Counted from the first letter of the stretch, positions 1 to 8,986 are shown. The stretch: 64,000 nucleotides of DNA from Paenibacillus_AB hodogayensis (GCF_039536325.1 NZ_BAAAYO010000006.1:62001-126000), one strand, 5' to 3'. Notes: a model not told the origin generated them from the letters alone. Translations and numbers: made by a program.

Positions 1-478
1 GATTTGTCGGACATCTCTCAAGCTGTTCGATGAGTAATGGGAATGCATGATCCGCATAAGGTTTGACCGAACAAAGTTTAATCAGAATATGGACTCCGTG
101 ATCTTTGGTGATTACCGACCCTTTGTCCGTAACGTCAATAATTTTGGCAAGTGCTGCATATATGACTTCCGGATTTTCAAGAGTTATCGCATCTAATGCT
201 GTCATAGCTCCCCAAACCAATCGATTGTTCCCATGATCAAGCAATGTTACGAACTCTTTGCTGTATGCGGCAACTAACGACGGTTTGAGATTTCCAATTT
301 CATAGAGCACTTTCATGCAATCGCTTTGAATGTTCTTGTCTTTGTTATGCAACAAGTGATCAACAAGTTCTTTCACAGCTTCTCTATCATCCCGGTCGGC
401 AATTTCTTTCGCCAGTTCCTGATTAGGAGCTTCGTCTTTGCGGTTGAGTCCAGTTGCTAATTTATCGATTATGGTCAT
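1..478 (-). CDS. HEAT-repeat protein, partial (C-terminus outside window)
   Basis: About 159 codons are visible, read leftwards from an ATG at 478 and open to the window edge. The start has a good ribosome site (GGAGAA a few bases upstream). The product is made of repeated pairs of amphipathic helices (for example KNIQSDCMKVLYEIG and LLDHGNNRLVWGAMTALDAI), the pattern of HEAT/armadillo-like scaffolds. There is no signal peptide or membrane segment, so it should be cytosolic. Such proteins mediate protein contacts and no catalytic role can be assigned. The gene is cut by the window edge, not by a mutation that I can see. Confidence 0.75.
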   Translation of the reverse strand, partial: MTIIDKLATGLNRKDEAPNQELAKEIADRDDREAVKELVDHLLHNKDKNIQSDCMKVLYEIGNLKPSLVAAYSKEFVTLLDHGNNRLVWGAMTALDAITLENPEVIYAALAKIIDVTDKGSVITKDHGVHILIKLCSVKPYADHAFPLLIEQLERCPTN

Positions 479-818
479 CTGTTTTCTCCTTCATGGTTCA
501 GACATCTCACTTTATTAGATAACCTTATAGGATTTAAGGTAAATGTGCTACATAAAATTGTTCACCGTTTTTAGCTGGAGCGATACTGTCACCTCTCATC
601 TTTTCTTTTCTTTCAGAACCATCAATTACCTTTAACTCAACTCTCTGCATTACCAGAATGCGCGATACGCATCACCGTTCTGTCTGAAGCGAGCTAAAAA
701 ATCAGTAAAACCAGAGTGGCTTTTGTCCCTCCGGTCTTACTGATTTTGTTCGCTTTACACTATTGGCAAGTGATCTCCGATTATTCGGAAATGAATAGGC
801 AAACCCGCCTTGCCGGAC
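479..818. other. Intergenic region between the HEAT gene and the methyltransferase gene
   Basis: There is no convincing gene in these 340 bases. It holds the promoter side of the HEAT-repeat gene, which is A+T rich, a small perfect inverted repeat (ATGCG/CGCAT at 658-672), and the intrinsic terminator of the methyltransferase gene at 699-746. Confidence 0.6.
694..746 (-). terminator. Intrinsic terminator after the methyltransferase gene
   Basis: The arms at 699-712 and 733-746 form a stem of about 13 base pairs with one mismatch. On the minus strand the hairpin is followed by a run of six T. It lies about 75 bases beyond the methyltransferase stop codon. Confidence 0.75.
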
Positions 819-1715
819 TCAAATCTCTCTCGTGTACATGTTCTGATCCTGCAATCGAATCAGTACCTTGCCAAAACGTCCGCCTTCATGGATGACGACT
901 TTTCCGGACGGATAGGCTTGCTCCAAATAGTCGGCAATGATGTTCCGGTTCCGCTCATCAACAGGCAGACGGTGATGGCCCAGCCAAGTCATCGCTTCCT
1001 GCAACGCTGCTTCTCTGGAGACTTCCGTCGTTTTCGCTTCCCGCGTGATCAGCGATTCGAATGCGTAGCCTTTAAGATAGAGCAAATGCAGCAAATATCC
1101 CATTTCCATATGTTTCGTATGGTAAGGCTGACCGGTGATGATCGGCCAAATTTCATTCACCAGGCTGTGTTCCGCAGGACTTACCGGCATACTGATATAA
1201 CAGAACTTTCGAGCGCACTGGAGCACCTTCTCCACGCTCTCCCAATTGTGAATGACCGGGCTCATCGACACAAAGACGAGATCGAAGACCTGATTCCAGC
1301 CATGGGCCTTTACGTCAATATCTTCAAACGGTACGGGTACAATTTTTACCTGTTGTTCGGCGAAGCTCGAGATGTTTTCTTGCAACAATTCAATCTGCGG
1401 GGGAGAGGTCTCGACGGCGGTTACAATGGCCCCTCGCTCCGCAAACGGTACCGAGAACACGCCCGTAGCGGCACCAATATCCAGAATGGAGCTATTTTCG
1501 AATCGAACTCCTTGTCCTTCCAGCCAGTTCATGATTCGTTTGGTTCGCTTTCTTCCCTCTTCGCTAAACGATTGTTCGTTGAAGGTTTTGGCCTTATGGT
1601 CGAAAGATCGGGTAGGATCGATTCCGTTCTTTTTCATCCTGTCGATTTTCAAATCGGACTCGTCTTTCCATGCTTTTTCCCATATGGCTGCATTAAAAAA
1701 ATCGTTCATGTGCAT
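819..1715 (-). CDS. Class I SAM-dependent methyltransferase
   Basis: A 298-residue cytosolic protein with a Rossmann-type methyltransferase core. Motif I is ILDIGAATGVFSVPFA near residues 78-93, followed by an acidic end of strand 2 (VTAVETS) that should bind the ribose of S-adenosylmethionine, and a motif-IV-like stretch (FDLVFVSMSP). The N-terminal 60 residues are helical and charged and probably form the substrate lid. The substrate cannot be told from sequence. Either Met1 or Met3 can be the start; a purine-rich GTGGGGA precedes both. The gene is followed by its own terminator and sits 51 bases downstream of the MFS exporter gene on the same strand, so it may be partly co-transcribed with it. 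Confidence 0.8.
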   Translation of the reverse strand: MHMNDFFNAAIWEKAWKDESDLKIDRMKKNGIDPTRSFDHKAKTFNEQSFSEEGRKRTKRIMNWLEGQGVRFENSSILDIGAATGVFSVPFAERGAIVTAVETSPPQIELLQENISSFAEQQVKIVPVPFEDIDVKAHGWNQVFDLVFVSMSPVIHNWESVEKVLQCARKFCYISMPVSPAEHSLVNEIWPIITGQPYHTKHMEMGYLLHLLYLKGYAFESLITREAKTTEVSREAALQEAMTWLGHHRLPVDERNRNIIADYLEQAYPSGKVVIHEGGRFGKVLIRLQDQNMYTREI

Positions 1716-1766
1716 TCCCCACGCTTTCCTTATATTTTATCGATTCCCCTAATGGAACGGCCTGAT

Positions 1767-3206
1767 TCATCCTGCTGCCTGTTCCTGTTCCTGTTCCGAC
1801 GATCTCCCTTTACGAAGAAAAAGACCAAGTACGAGCGCAACGAGCGCGATGATGACGCCGAACCAGAACGCGTTGTTAATACCGGCAGCGAGCCCATTGG
1901 CGATTTCCGCCGGAGCTTGCGGATCGTTCACTCCGCTCAAGTACTGCTTCTGTCCGCCCGACATAATACTGATGTACAGGGCAGTACCGATTGCGCCAGA
2001 CACCTGCTGCAGCGTATTCAAGATCGCCGTCCCATGCGGGTGCAGATGGCTTGGCAGCTGGTTGAGCCCGGCTGTCTGTGCGGGCATCATGACCAGCGCG
2101 ATGCCAATCATCAGGGCGATGTGAACGGCGACGAGGAAGCCGGTGCTCGTCGCTTCGTCGAATCGGGTGAACTGCCACAACGAGACGACGGCAATGGCCA
2201 GTCCCGGGATAACCAGAACGCGAGGCCCAAACTTGTCAAACAACTTGCCGGAGACCGGGGCCATGAACCCGTTCACAATCCCGCCGGGGAGAAGGATCAA
2301 ACCGGACTTGAATGCCGTTACCAAGAGCACGCCTTGCATAAACATCGGAAGCATGATCGCCGATGAGAAGAAGGTCATCATAAGCACAAACAGCAGCACC
2401 GCGACGAGCGCAAATGTCGGATACCGAAACGCACGTAAATCCATGACAGGCTGCTTTAACAATAGCTGCCTCCAGACGAACAGCAACAAGGAAACCCCGC
2501 CCGCGGCGATCGTCCAGATGACTTCCGGTTCCGACCAACCGTGTTCGCCTGCACTGCTGAACCCATAGACAATTCCGCCGAAGCCGATCGTCGACAACAC
2601 GATGGATAAGAAGTCCACTCGCGGCTTGGTGACTTCCGACACATTTTTCAAGACAGCGGCACCTATAATAATGGAGAGCAGCGCAAACGGTGTCACAAGG
2701 TAAAACAGCCAGCGCCATGAAAGCCCGTCAACGATTAAACCCGATATAGTCGGGCCTATCGCCGGCGCGAACATGACGACGAGCCCTAACATCCCCATTG
2801 CGCCTCCCCGTTTTTCCGGCGGATAAATGGTCATGATTACGTTCATGACAAGGGGCAGCAGCATGCCGGTTCCTATCGCTTGAATAATGCGCCCGACCAG
2901 CAGCACGCCGAATTCCGGAGACACCGCCGAGGTGACCGTACCGACGAAGAACAGACTCATCGCCGACAGAAAGATTTGCCGGGTCGTGAACCATTGCTGC
3001 AGAATTGCCGTCACCGGAACTAGCACGCCAACGACGAGCATGTAAGCGGTGGAAAGCCACTGGGCCGTTGCCGCAGACACGCCAAACGATTTCATCAATT
3101 CGGGAAGGGCATTGCCCATTAGCGTCTCGTTCAAAGCGGCGACGAACATGCCGATAATTAGGGCAAACATGATCGGACCGCGCTTCATATTAGTTAAATC
3201 AATCAT
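1767..3206 (-). CDS. MFS drug exporter, DHA2 (14-TM) family
   Basis: A polytopic inner-membrane proton antiporter of the EmrB/QacA/LmrB group. About 14 hydrophobic helices are visible. Motif C of antiporters appears as GLVVMFAPAIGPTISG in TM5, and the DHA2-type segment PPEKRGGAMG lies in the loop before it. The C-terminus is charged (KGRSSEQEQEQ). I place the start at the ATG at 3206 (MIDLTNMKRG), which has GGGGGAG seven bases upstream; the in-frame ATG at 3221 has none. The start overlaps the end of a 37-codon flavoprotein stub (3199-3312), so translation is probably coupled. An Rrf2-type operator lies upstream of the stub, and the divergently controlled Rrf2 gene follows. The exported compound is unknown. 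Confidence 0.88.
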   Translation of the reverse strand: MIDLTNMKRGPIMFALIIGMFVAALNETLMGNALPELMKSFGVSAATAQWLSTAYMLVVGVLVPVTAILQQWFTTRQIFLSAMSLFFVGTVTSAVSPEFGVLLVGRIIQAIGTGMLLPLVMNVIMTIYPPEKRGGAMGMLGLVVMFAPAIGPTISGLIVDGLSWRWLFYLVTPFALLSIIIGAAVLKNVSEVTKPRVDFLSIVLSTIGFGGIVYGFSSAGEHGWSEPEVIWTIAAGGVSLLLFVWRQLLLKQPVMDLRAFRYPTFALVAVLLFVLMMTFFSSAIMLPMFMQGVLLVTAFKSGLILLPGGIVNGFMAPVSGKLFDKFGPRVLVIPGLAIAVVSLWQFTRFDEATSTGFLVAVHIALMIGIALVMMPAQTAGLNQLPSHLHPHGTAILNTLQQVSGAIGTALYISIMSGGQKQYLSGVNDPQAPAEIANGLAAGINNAFWFGVIIALVALVLGLFLRKGRSSEQEQEQAAG

Positions 3207-3312
3207 CCGTTTCTCCCCCAAGCCTCGTATTTAGCTCATTGTTGATGACCGCGGCGTTGAACCCAGCCGGTCCGCCGCCAATAGTGTCAATATCGAAAAG
3301 TTGTTTTTCCAT
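3199..3312 (-). pseudogene. Truncated 5' end of a thioredoxin-reductase-like flavoprotein gene
   Basis: An ATG at 3312 with AGGTGT upstream opens a 37-codon frame beginning MEKQLFDIDTIGGGPAG. This is the FAD-binding GxGxxG/A start of NAD(P)H:flavin oxidoreductases of the thioredoxin-reductase and ferredoxin-NADP reductase group. The frame then departs from the family (FNAAVINNELNTR) and stops at 3199, overlapping the MFS start. I read it as the remnant left by a deletion that joined a flavoprotein promoter and N-terminus to the exporter gene. It could still act as a translated leader peptide. Confidence 0.6.
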
Positions 3313-3327
3313 TCTATATACACCTAC

Positions 3328-3346
3328 ATGGATCTAAGATATCCAT
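3328..3346 (-). promoter_or_regulatory. Probable Rrf2 operator upstream of the MFS transcription unit
   Basis: This is the palindrome ATGGAT-N7-ATCCAT. Its core GGAT-N7-ATCCATAAT matches the second site at 3895-3923 in spacer length and in the right-hand ATAAT extension, which suggests the same regulator binds both. Confidence 0.6.
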
Positions 3347-3367
3347 AATTAAAGCGCAAGAAGCGTA

Positions 3368-3865
3368 TCACTTCTTGCTTGCCCCATGGTTGCAGCGCTT
3401 GAAAGCTTCATCCAGCAACGACTGGATCGTGTGCTCCCGCAAGTATTGGTGCAGATGCTGCTCCGCGCCCTCCATCACCTTCTCGATCATGCATTCGCTC
3501 TTTCCTGAACGCTCCTGATCCTGATCCCGCTCCCGCCGGGCACTCCCCTCTTCCGCCAACAACCGATGCTGCTGCGACTTCGTATTGGAACATTCGAACA
3601 TCTTCTGTCTTCCTTCAATCACTTGAATCACATCAAGAAACGTAATCTGTTCAGCCAGCCTGGCAAGCTCGTAACCGCCGTTCACCCCTGGCACAGCACG
3701 TACGATTCCATCCTGCCTTAGCTTGGACATGATTTTGGATAAATAGCTTTCGGAAACACCAAGCGTTGAAGATAATTCCTTGATTCCGACATTGTTGCAA
3801 CGCTCCGGGTGTCCCAGATGAACTAAAGCGTGTAGAGCGTAATCTGTACTTTTGGAGAACTGCAA
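3368..3865 (-). CDS. Rrf2-family transcriptional regulator
   Basis: A winged-helix repressor of about 165 residues. The family hallmark FSKSTDYALHALVHLG opens the protein, followed by the recognition region (VSESYLSKIMSKLRQDGIVRAVPGVNGGYELAR) and the dimer helix. The likely start is TTG at 3865, with AGGGAGGAGGGG four bases upstream; an upstream in-frame ATG exists, but the family always begins near this point. Cysteines are present (NNC near the N-terminus, FECSN, SECM, KRCN), but their spacing does not match the three-cysteine cluster signature of IscR/NsrR, so a thiol-based switch is as likely as an iron-sulfur cluster. It probably represses itself and the exporter unit through paired operators. 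Confidence 0.85.
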   Translation of the reverse strand: MQFSKSTDYALHALVHLGHPERCNNVGIKELSSTLGVSESYLSKIMSKLRQDGIVRAVPGVNGGYELARLAEQITFLDVIQVIEGRQKMFECSNTKSQQHRLLAEEGSARRERDQDQERSGKSECMIEKVMEGAEQHLHQYLREHTIQSLLDEAFKRCNHGASKK

Positions 3866-3894
3866 ATTCCCCTCCTCCCTTCTCATGATCATCA

Positions 3895-3923
3895 TTATTG
3901 CGGACCTGTAGTGTCCATAATAA
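3895..3923 (-). promoter_or_regulatory. Probable Rrf2 autoregulatory operator
   Basis: The imperfect palindrome TTATTGCGGAC-N7-GTCCATAATAA (9 of 11 paired positions) lies 30 bases upstream of the TTG start of the Rrf2 gene. It shares GGAY-N7-RTCCATAAT with the site at 3328-3346. Confidence 0.65.
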
Positions 3924-4060
3924 ACGATCCGATTCCAAATTGCAATGATATTCTTCCCTACTTCAGTTTTGACTTGCATTCCATCACTTATTACACTATT
4001 ACAGATGGGTGTTTAATCTACGAGCTGGAAAATCAAAAAGAAGCATGAGGTGAAACACAA

Positions 4061-4882
4061 ATGGGCTTGCCTGTTGTTAATGAACAATTGGCTAAACGTA
4101 TACAGCAATCCGAAGTGGATTACTTTTCCTCAAGAGTTAGCTCTATTGGAGAGCGAAGCGGCAATCCGGAAGGTGTCGAAATCAGAACATTTGGAAACGC
4201 TACTGCCTTCTACATAAAAACAATGCCCTGGGGGCTGTTCAATTCAGTAAAGGGCTTCTCCCACAATGACGTGGATACATTAGAAGAAATTATTGACTTC
4301 TACCGCGTAAGAGAAAGAACATTTCAGCTAGACATCAATCCTGTCGGTCTTACTCCCCATACGTTAAGGCGTTTAGCCGAAAATGGTCTGTTTCAACATA
4401 GTTTTCACTCCGTCCTATACGGTTTGCCCAGTAGGGAGCTACCCAAAATCCCCTCCGGCATCAAAATACGTGAAATTGATAATGAAGTAGATTTCGACCT
4501 CTATGCGGGTATTCATTGCGTCGGATCTGGAATGGATATTGCTCATAAACATCACTTTATTAACAACAATATAGGTTTGCTGAATCGTGCCGGCTGGAAA
4601 TTGTTTTTAGCATACTGGAATGATATCCCCGCAGCTGTAGCTGTTATGCACATCGGCAACCATATCGCCTCGTACACTTTAGCCGCAACAGTTCCTGAAT
4701 GTAGACGGAACGGTCTGCAAACTTCGCTTTTGCTATGGCGAATGCACGAGGCTCATAAAGCTCACTGTGAACTTGTAGTAGCTCAAGCAAGCTTCGGAAG
4801 CTCGAGTCAAAACAATATGGAACGAGTCGGTATGCAAATGGCTTGGACACGAGCAGTCTGGGCACCACTTCACTCATCATGA
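4061..4882 (+). CDS. GNAT-family N-acetyltransferase
   Basis: A 273-residue cytosolic protein. The C-terminal half has GNAT motif A in the form ATVPECRRNGLQTSLL, which should bind the pyrophosphate of acetyl-CoA, preceded by the beta-4 strand (IASYTLAA). Motif B follows as SSSQNNMERVGMQMAW, where N and G are the usual positions. The N-terminal half is a longer, degenerate GNAT-like region, as in two-domain members. GAGGTGA ten bases before the ATG supports the start. The acceptor is unknown. The gene is transcribed alone, with a hairpin just after it. Confidence 0.8.
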   Translation: MGLPVVNEQLAKRIQQSEVDYFSSRVSSIGERSGNPEGVEIRTFGNATAFYIKTMPWGLFNSVKGFSHNDVDTLEEIIDFYRVRERTFQLDINPVGLTPHTLRRLAENGLFQHSFHSVLYGLPSRELPKIPSGIKIREIDNEVDFDLYAGIHCVGSGMDIAHKHHFINNNIGLLNRAGWKLFLAYWNDIPAAVAVMHIGNHIASYTLAATVPECRRNGLQTSLLLWRMHEAHKAHCELVVAQASFGSSSQNNMERVGMQMAWTRAVWAPLHSS

Positions 4883-4910
4883 AGAGGATATTGGTCAAGC
4901 GAAACAGCAG

Positions 4911-4953
4911 GCAAGCCTCCGTCCCCGCTTTTGTCGCGGTTGTAGAGGCTTGC
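4911..4953. terminator. Hairpin between convergent genes
   Basis: A perfect nine-base stem, GCAAGCCTC/GAGGCTTGC, encloses a second smaller inverted repeat. It lies between the GNAT gene and the converging secreted-protein gene. No long T run follows on either strand, so it is a weak bidirectional terminator candidate. Confidence 0.5.
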
Positions 4954-5041
4954 TTGGGGTATCACTAGTTATGAGGTTAACGCTGTACTGCACTTAAAAA
5001 TCCGGTGGAATTCTCGGGAACAACGTTCATGCCAGGGTCGA

Positions 5042-8000
5042 TCACCGCGGCTTCAATGTAGCCCATACCCGCAGCTCGGCTACCTCGGCGTAATTGCCGG
5101 TTTTGACATAACGGATGTACGGGTAGCTTCCCGGCTGCGCCAAATCGTAGCGCTTGATTTCCTTGAAGGCAAGCGCAGTCGCTCCTTGGCTGGCCAGCAG
5201 CGTTGACGTCGTGAAGGCAGAGTTGCTCGAACCATAGATGTCGAAGTTTCTGCGCGGCGACTGAAGATCCGCATCTTGCCTGGTCACGACCTCAATCGCG
5301 ACGATGTCATAGTAACGGTACGAGTCGGCCATATCGAGCTGCAAATAGCCTGGCACGTTCGTCGCCCACATGGTGTTGTTTAAGCCATCAACCGCCCTTG
5401 TCGTTGCATGCGGGGAAACGTATCCCACGTTCGAAGACGTTTCTCTGCCTCTCGCCACATTCACTTCCGTCGGACGGGCTTGACTCGCCGAGAATACGTA
5501 GACGTCCAATCGGCTTGAGTAGGTGTTGCCGTTTAGCGTGGCGCTCAAAGCAATTTGCGTTTGCCCGCCAACGCCGGTGCTGAGAGCCGTTACGACGCCA
5601 TCGCTGTTTACGGTAGCGACGGTCGTATTCGAGGAGGAAAATTGCCATGTTGACGCCCCCCACTTAACGGGACGGTTATCGGCGTTTTTCACTAACGGCT
5701 TAAGCGTTACATTTTCGCCCGCCAACATGATGGGCGTGCCGTCCCATGTCAAGTCCAAATAGTAGCCCGACCAGCTTGGATTAATCGTGACGGATGGACC
5801 GTTCGAGCTGGTGCCGTATGCGTTCTCGGCTTGAACGGTCGCCTGAAGCGGCGTTCCTTCCGTCACGTTGTCGATCAAGTAGGAATAGACGCTGCCGCTT
5901 ACCGTAACAGGCGCTCCCCCGTTGAAGGATATACGGTAGCCGGTTATGTCGTAAAAGTCGCTTGGCGGGGACCAAATAAGACGCACTTGCCCTGGCGCCT
6001 CTTCTGCCGCGTCCAGCTTGGCGAACATCGGCCATTGCGGAGTCGAATCAGCTTGACGATAAGACGCATTCACCCGCAATTCGGCCAACACCGCATACCC
6101 TCCGTTCTTGACGAAGCGAATAAAGCGATACGACTGCGGCTGCGTCAAGTTAATATCCAACGTACCCCCGAACGGCAGCTCTATATCCCCTTGCCCCCCC
6201 AATACCGTATACGTCAAGAAATCGCGCGTATTGGACGCTTGGACTTCGAAGTTTCGTCTCGGCGTTTTTTGGTCGAAATCGGTCCGTGTTGCTACCTGAA
6301 CTTGTTCAATGTCGTACAAGGCATACGTATCGCCCAAATCGACGGTCAGCGTCCCTTCGGTACTGAGCGCCCATACGGTGCCCATAGTTCCGTCGACAGC
6401 ATTCTCCGGCCCATAGTTAACTCCCGCGCTTGTTCCCGTCGCCGTTACGGCCTTCTTTTCGGCTATGTTAACCAGCCTAGGGACGGTTTCTCCCGCAGCA
6501 AAAACGAATATGTCGAGATGCGTCGCAACCGGAACGGAAACGATGTCGCCGACAAGAGCAGAAATCGTCACTTCGGTTTTACCCGCGCTTATTGCCCGCA
6601 CTTGTCCGGTACTGTCCACGGTCGCGATCGCCGGGTTAGCCGATGCGAACTGCCAGTGGGCCGGCCCCGGTATGACCGGCGTTCCTTCGATTGTGTATAC
6701 GGACGGAGCACTATATACCGTATCCCCTACCGTCATGATCGGCGATCCGGTTATATCCAGATGAATGACGTACGGGCTCTCCACGTCGCGGGTATCGACC
6801 TCGAACGAGGCCAGCGGAGCGTTCGTATTCCAGCTTGCATCCCGCACCGCCGCTTCGGCCAGCGAAAGCGTGACCGGCTGTTTGTATGGCAGCCTCTCGC
6901 TCAGTAGAAGTCGAACCGCATTGTTGGCCGGCACATTCGTATCCAGCTCCGCAGTGGTGACGACGGCGCTGGCTCCGCCGAGCGTAAATCCGCTCGCTTG
7001 CAGCATGCCCGGATCGATCGCTTCGCTGAACGTCAAGACGATCTGACGTCCTATAGGATCGGCAATGGCGCTCACCAGCGTAGGCTGCCTGGAATCGTAC
7101 GCATGGACGGAATTGCGGAGCGAACGAAACTCCTGTTGCAACCCGGCGTTGCTCTTGACGGCTTCGTCATGTCCGTCGTTCCCGATGTACTGATTGCTTC
7201 CGTACTTGAACCGGTTGGCAAACAACGGCGTCGGCACATTCTCGATGACGTTGCGGGCCACCGTAAAGCCGGCACTGTTGAGATCCAAGTAAATGCCGCC
7301 GACCGCGTAATGGTTTTTGGTCGGGTCCACGTACGGCGCTGCCCAAGGGGAACGAACATTGTCGTGGACGTAGTTTTCCGTGATTTGCGAATTGGGCTGC
7401 TTGGAAAGCGTGTAAATTCCTGCTCCGTCCACCATTAGCTGCATCGCATGATGGATATCGTTATAACGGACGATGTTGTTTTTGAGCGCCGTATCGTTGG
7501 AGGTCCACCCCCAACCGAGCGAAATGCCGCTGTACGGCACATAAGCGATTTCGTTATGCTCCATAGTAAGCGCTTCCGGATAACCGGCAAATATAGCTAC
7601 GGAGCCGTAGTAGTCTTGGCCGATTTTCGTTATATAATTGTTCGAGACGAGCGTCCGCTTGACGATCGTTCTCGTATCGGCCGGCACGACCCGGTCCCGA
7701 GGCAGCGTGCTTTCGACGTTCATACCGTTGCCGGATATGTCGGCGAACACGTTTCCGACAATGCGGACATCAGCCGTACCCGACACCAAATCGAGTCCCG
7801 CTCCGCCAAGCCGCTCGAACCGGTTATGCTCGAACGAGATGTTTTGGGCGTTCTTGACGATGACCGCGGCCGGCATCTTCCTCTCCCAGCCTGCGTTATA
7901 TTCGTAAACGGTCGCTTGTTTGTTCAAATAGCCTTCCTCGGTAGGGACGTTCCAGCCGCTGTGCTGAAACGACAGTCCTTCGAATCGGATGTTGCTTGCC

Positions 8001-8962
8001 GGCTCGTTGAGCGTCCCTTCCAGATTGAGCAGCGTGACGAGCTGCGGCGCGACGACTATCGCCTGCGACATGTCTTCACCGAAACGAGGTCTGTAGTACA
8101 GTACATTGCCGGGACGATCGAGATAAAACTCGGCATTCGTATCCAGAAATTCAAGCGCGTTCTCAACATGATACGACGCCCCCGGATCGTTGCCCGGGTT
8201 CGCTCGGCCGAACAACGTATTCCGTTCGTGCACCCTCGTGTCGATAGAAGCCTGGTGGCCGTTTGTAACGACGGACTCCACCTTCAGATGCTGATCCGAC
8301 CATTGTGTCTGAATGACGATCTCCACATTGGAATTGCCGCCAAGCGTCGGGAAGTTCGCTACGTCATGCGAATCGACGACGAACAGCTTGTTCGTCTTGT
8401 CCCATTCCTGAATACGGAAAAATTCGCCGACGTTCGGCGTACGCGCGCGAACGGCCCGTTGGTCGTTAACATACAACTGCCGGAAATCGAGACCGCCGGA
8501 GTTCGCTGTATATACGCCATTCCCCTGATTCACCCAGCCGGAAATTTCTTTGCCTCCGCTAATCATTGGCCTTTCTCCCGGATAGGCGCGGTAGACGACC
8601 TCGTAGCCGTTGCGGCCCGAATCTCGGGCGTCGAGCGCTAACGTTTCCGTAAGCCAATACGCTCCTCCCCGCAAGTAGACGACAATGTCTCCCATCATCG
8701 TACCGGAATGGAGCAAGCTTCTTACCGAATCGCGCGCTTTGCTTGGCGTGCGGAAGGGTGCTTGCTCTGTCCCGTTGCCCGTTGTGTCCGAACCGTTCGG
8801 CGATACGTAAAGCGCTTCCATAATCGGTCGGCTATTCCCCCCTCCAGCTTCTGCAAGCAACAAGCTAGGGCACGCCAACAGTGTGAGGAGAGCAATAACG
8901 ATAACTGCAACGCTGAATCTGCGAGCACCGGCTTTCCCGCTTTTGTGTGCATAAATGTCCAA
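5042..8962 (-). CDS. Large secreted right-handed beta-helix protein with Big, F5/8C and Fn3 modules
   Basis: About 1,306 residues. A basic N-terminus and hydrophobic stretch (FSVAVIVIALLTLLACPSLLLAEA) form a signal peptide. From the longer start at 8986, modules are roughly: beta-helix region 57-630 (opening ALYVSPNGSD, with many N-x-I/F repeats such as ISFEHNRFERLGG), Big_5-like Ig 635-735, Big_2-like Ig 737-835, F5/8 type C (discoidin-like) carbohydrate-binding module 839-975, Fn3 984-1067, second Big_2 1074-1165, second F5/8C 1174-1314. This is the build of an extracellular polysaccharide hydrolase or lyase (GH141/GH120-like helix), but the catalytic residues cannot be assigned. I prefer TTG at 8962, with GAAGGAG upstream, because a TATAAT at 9004-9009 would start transcription too close to the ATG at 8986. 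No anchor motif is seen at the C-terminus. Confidence 0.85.
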   Translation of the reverse strand: MDIYAHKSGKAGARRFSVAVIVIALLTLLACPSLLLAEAGGGNSRPIMEALYVSPNGSDTTGNGTEQAPFRTPSKARDSVRSLLHSGTMMGDIVVYLRGGAYWLTETLALDARDSGRNGYEVVYRAYPGERPMISGGKEISGWVNQGNGVYTANSGGLDFRQLYVNDQRAVRARTPNVGEFFRIQEWDKTNKLFVVDSHDVANFPTLGGNSNVEIVIQTQWSDQHLKVESVVTNGHQASIDTRVHERNTLFGRANPGNDPGASYHVENALEFLDTNAEFYLDRPGNVLYYRPRFGEDMSQAIVVAPQLVTLLNLEGTLNEPASNIRFEGLSFQHSGWNVPTEEGYLNKQATVYEYNAGWERKMPAAVIVKNAQNISFEHNRFERLGGAGLDLVSGTADVRIVGNVFADISGNGMNVESTLPRDRVVPADTRTIVKRTLVSNNYITKIGQDYYGSVAIFAGYPEALTMEHNEIAYVPYSGISLGWGWTSNDTALKNNIVRYNDIHHAMQLMVDGAGIYTLSKQPNSQITENYVHDNVRSPWAAPYVDPTKNHYAVGGIYLDLNSAGFTVARNVIENVPTPLFANRFKYGSNQYIGNDGHDEAVKSNAGLQQEFRSLRNSVHAYDSRQPTLVSAIADPIGRQIVLTFSEAIDPGMLQASGFTLGGASAVVTTAELDTNVPANNAVRLLLSERLPYKQPVTLSLAEAAVRDASWNTNAPLASFEVDTRDVESPYVIHLDITGSPIMTVGDTVYSAPSVYTIEGTPVIPGPAHWQFASANPAIATVDSTGQVRAISAGKTEVTISALVGDIVSVPVATHLDIFVFAAGETVPRLVNIAEKKAVTATGTSAGVNYGPENAVDGTMGTVWALSTEGTLTVDLGDTYALYDIEQVQVATRTDFDQKTPRRNFEVQASNTRDFLTYTVLGGQGDIELPFGGTLDINLTQPQSYRFIRFVKNGGYAVLAELRVNASYRQADSTPQWPMFAKLDAAEEAPGQVRLIWSPPSDFYDITGYRISFNGGAPVTVSGSVYSYLIDNVTEGTPLQATVQAENAYGTSSNGPSVTINPSWSGYYLDLTWDGTPIMLAGENVTLKPLVKNADNRPVKWGASTWQFSSSNTTVATVNSDGVVTALSTGVGGQTQIALSATLNGNTYSSRLDVYVFSASQARPTEVNVARGRETSSNVGYVSPHATTRAVDGLNNTMWATNVPGYLQLDMADSYRYYDIVAIEVVTRQDADLQSPRRNFDIYGSSNSAFTTSTLLASQGATALAFKEIKRYDLAQPGSYPYIRYVKTGNYAEVAELRVWATLKPR

Positions 8963-8986
8963 CCTAATCCACGCTCCTTCGCTCAT

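Noticed and set aside
3866..3979. Longer N-terminus of the Rrf2 protein from an upstream ATG
   Set aside because: The family begins at FSKSTDYAL; the extra codons cover the operator at 3895-3923 and the ribosome site at 3869-3880.
5831..8641. Long plus-strand open frames opposite the secreted beta-helix gene
   Set aside because: They have Arg-rich, low-complexity products without ribosome sites, and the minus-strand product has seven recognisable modules.
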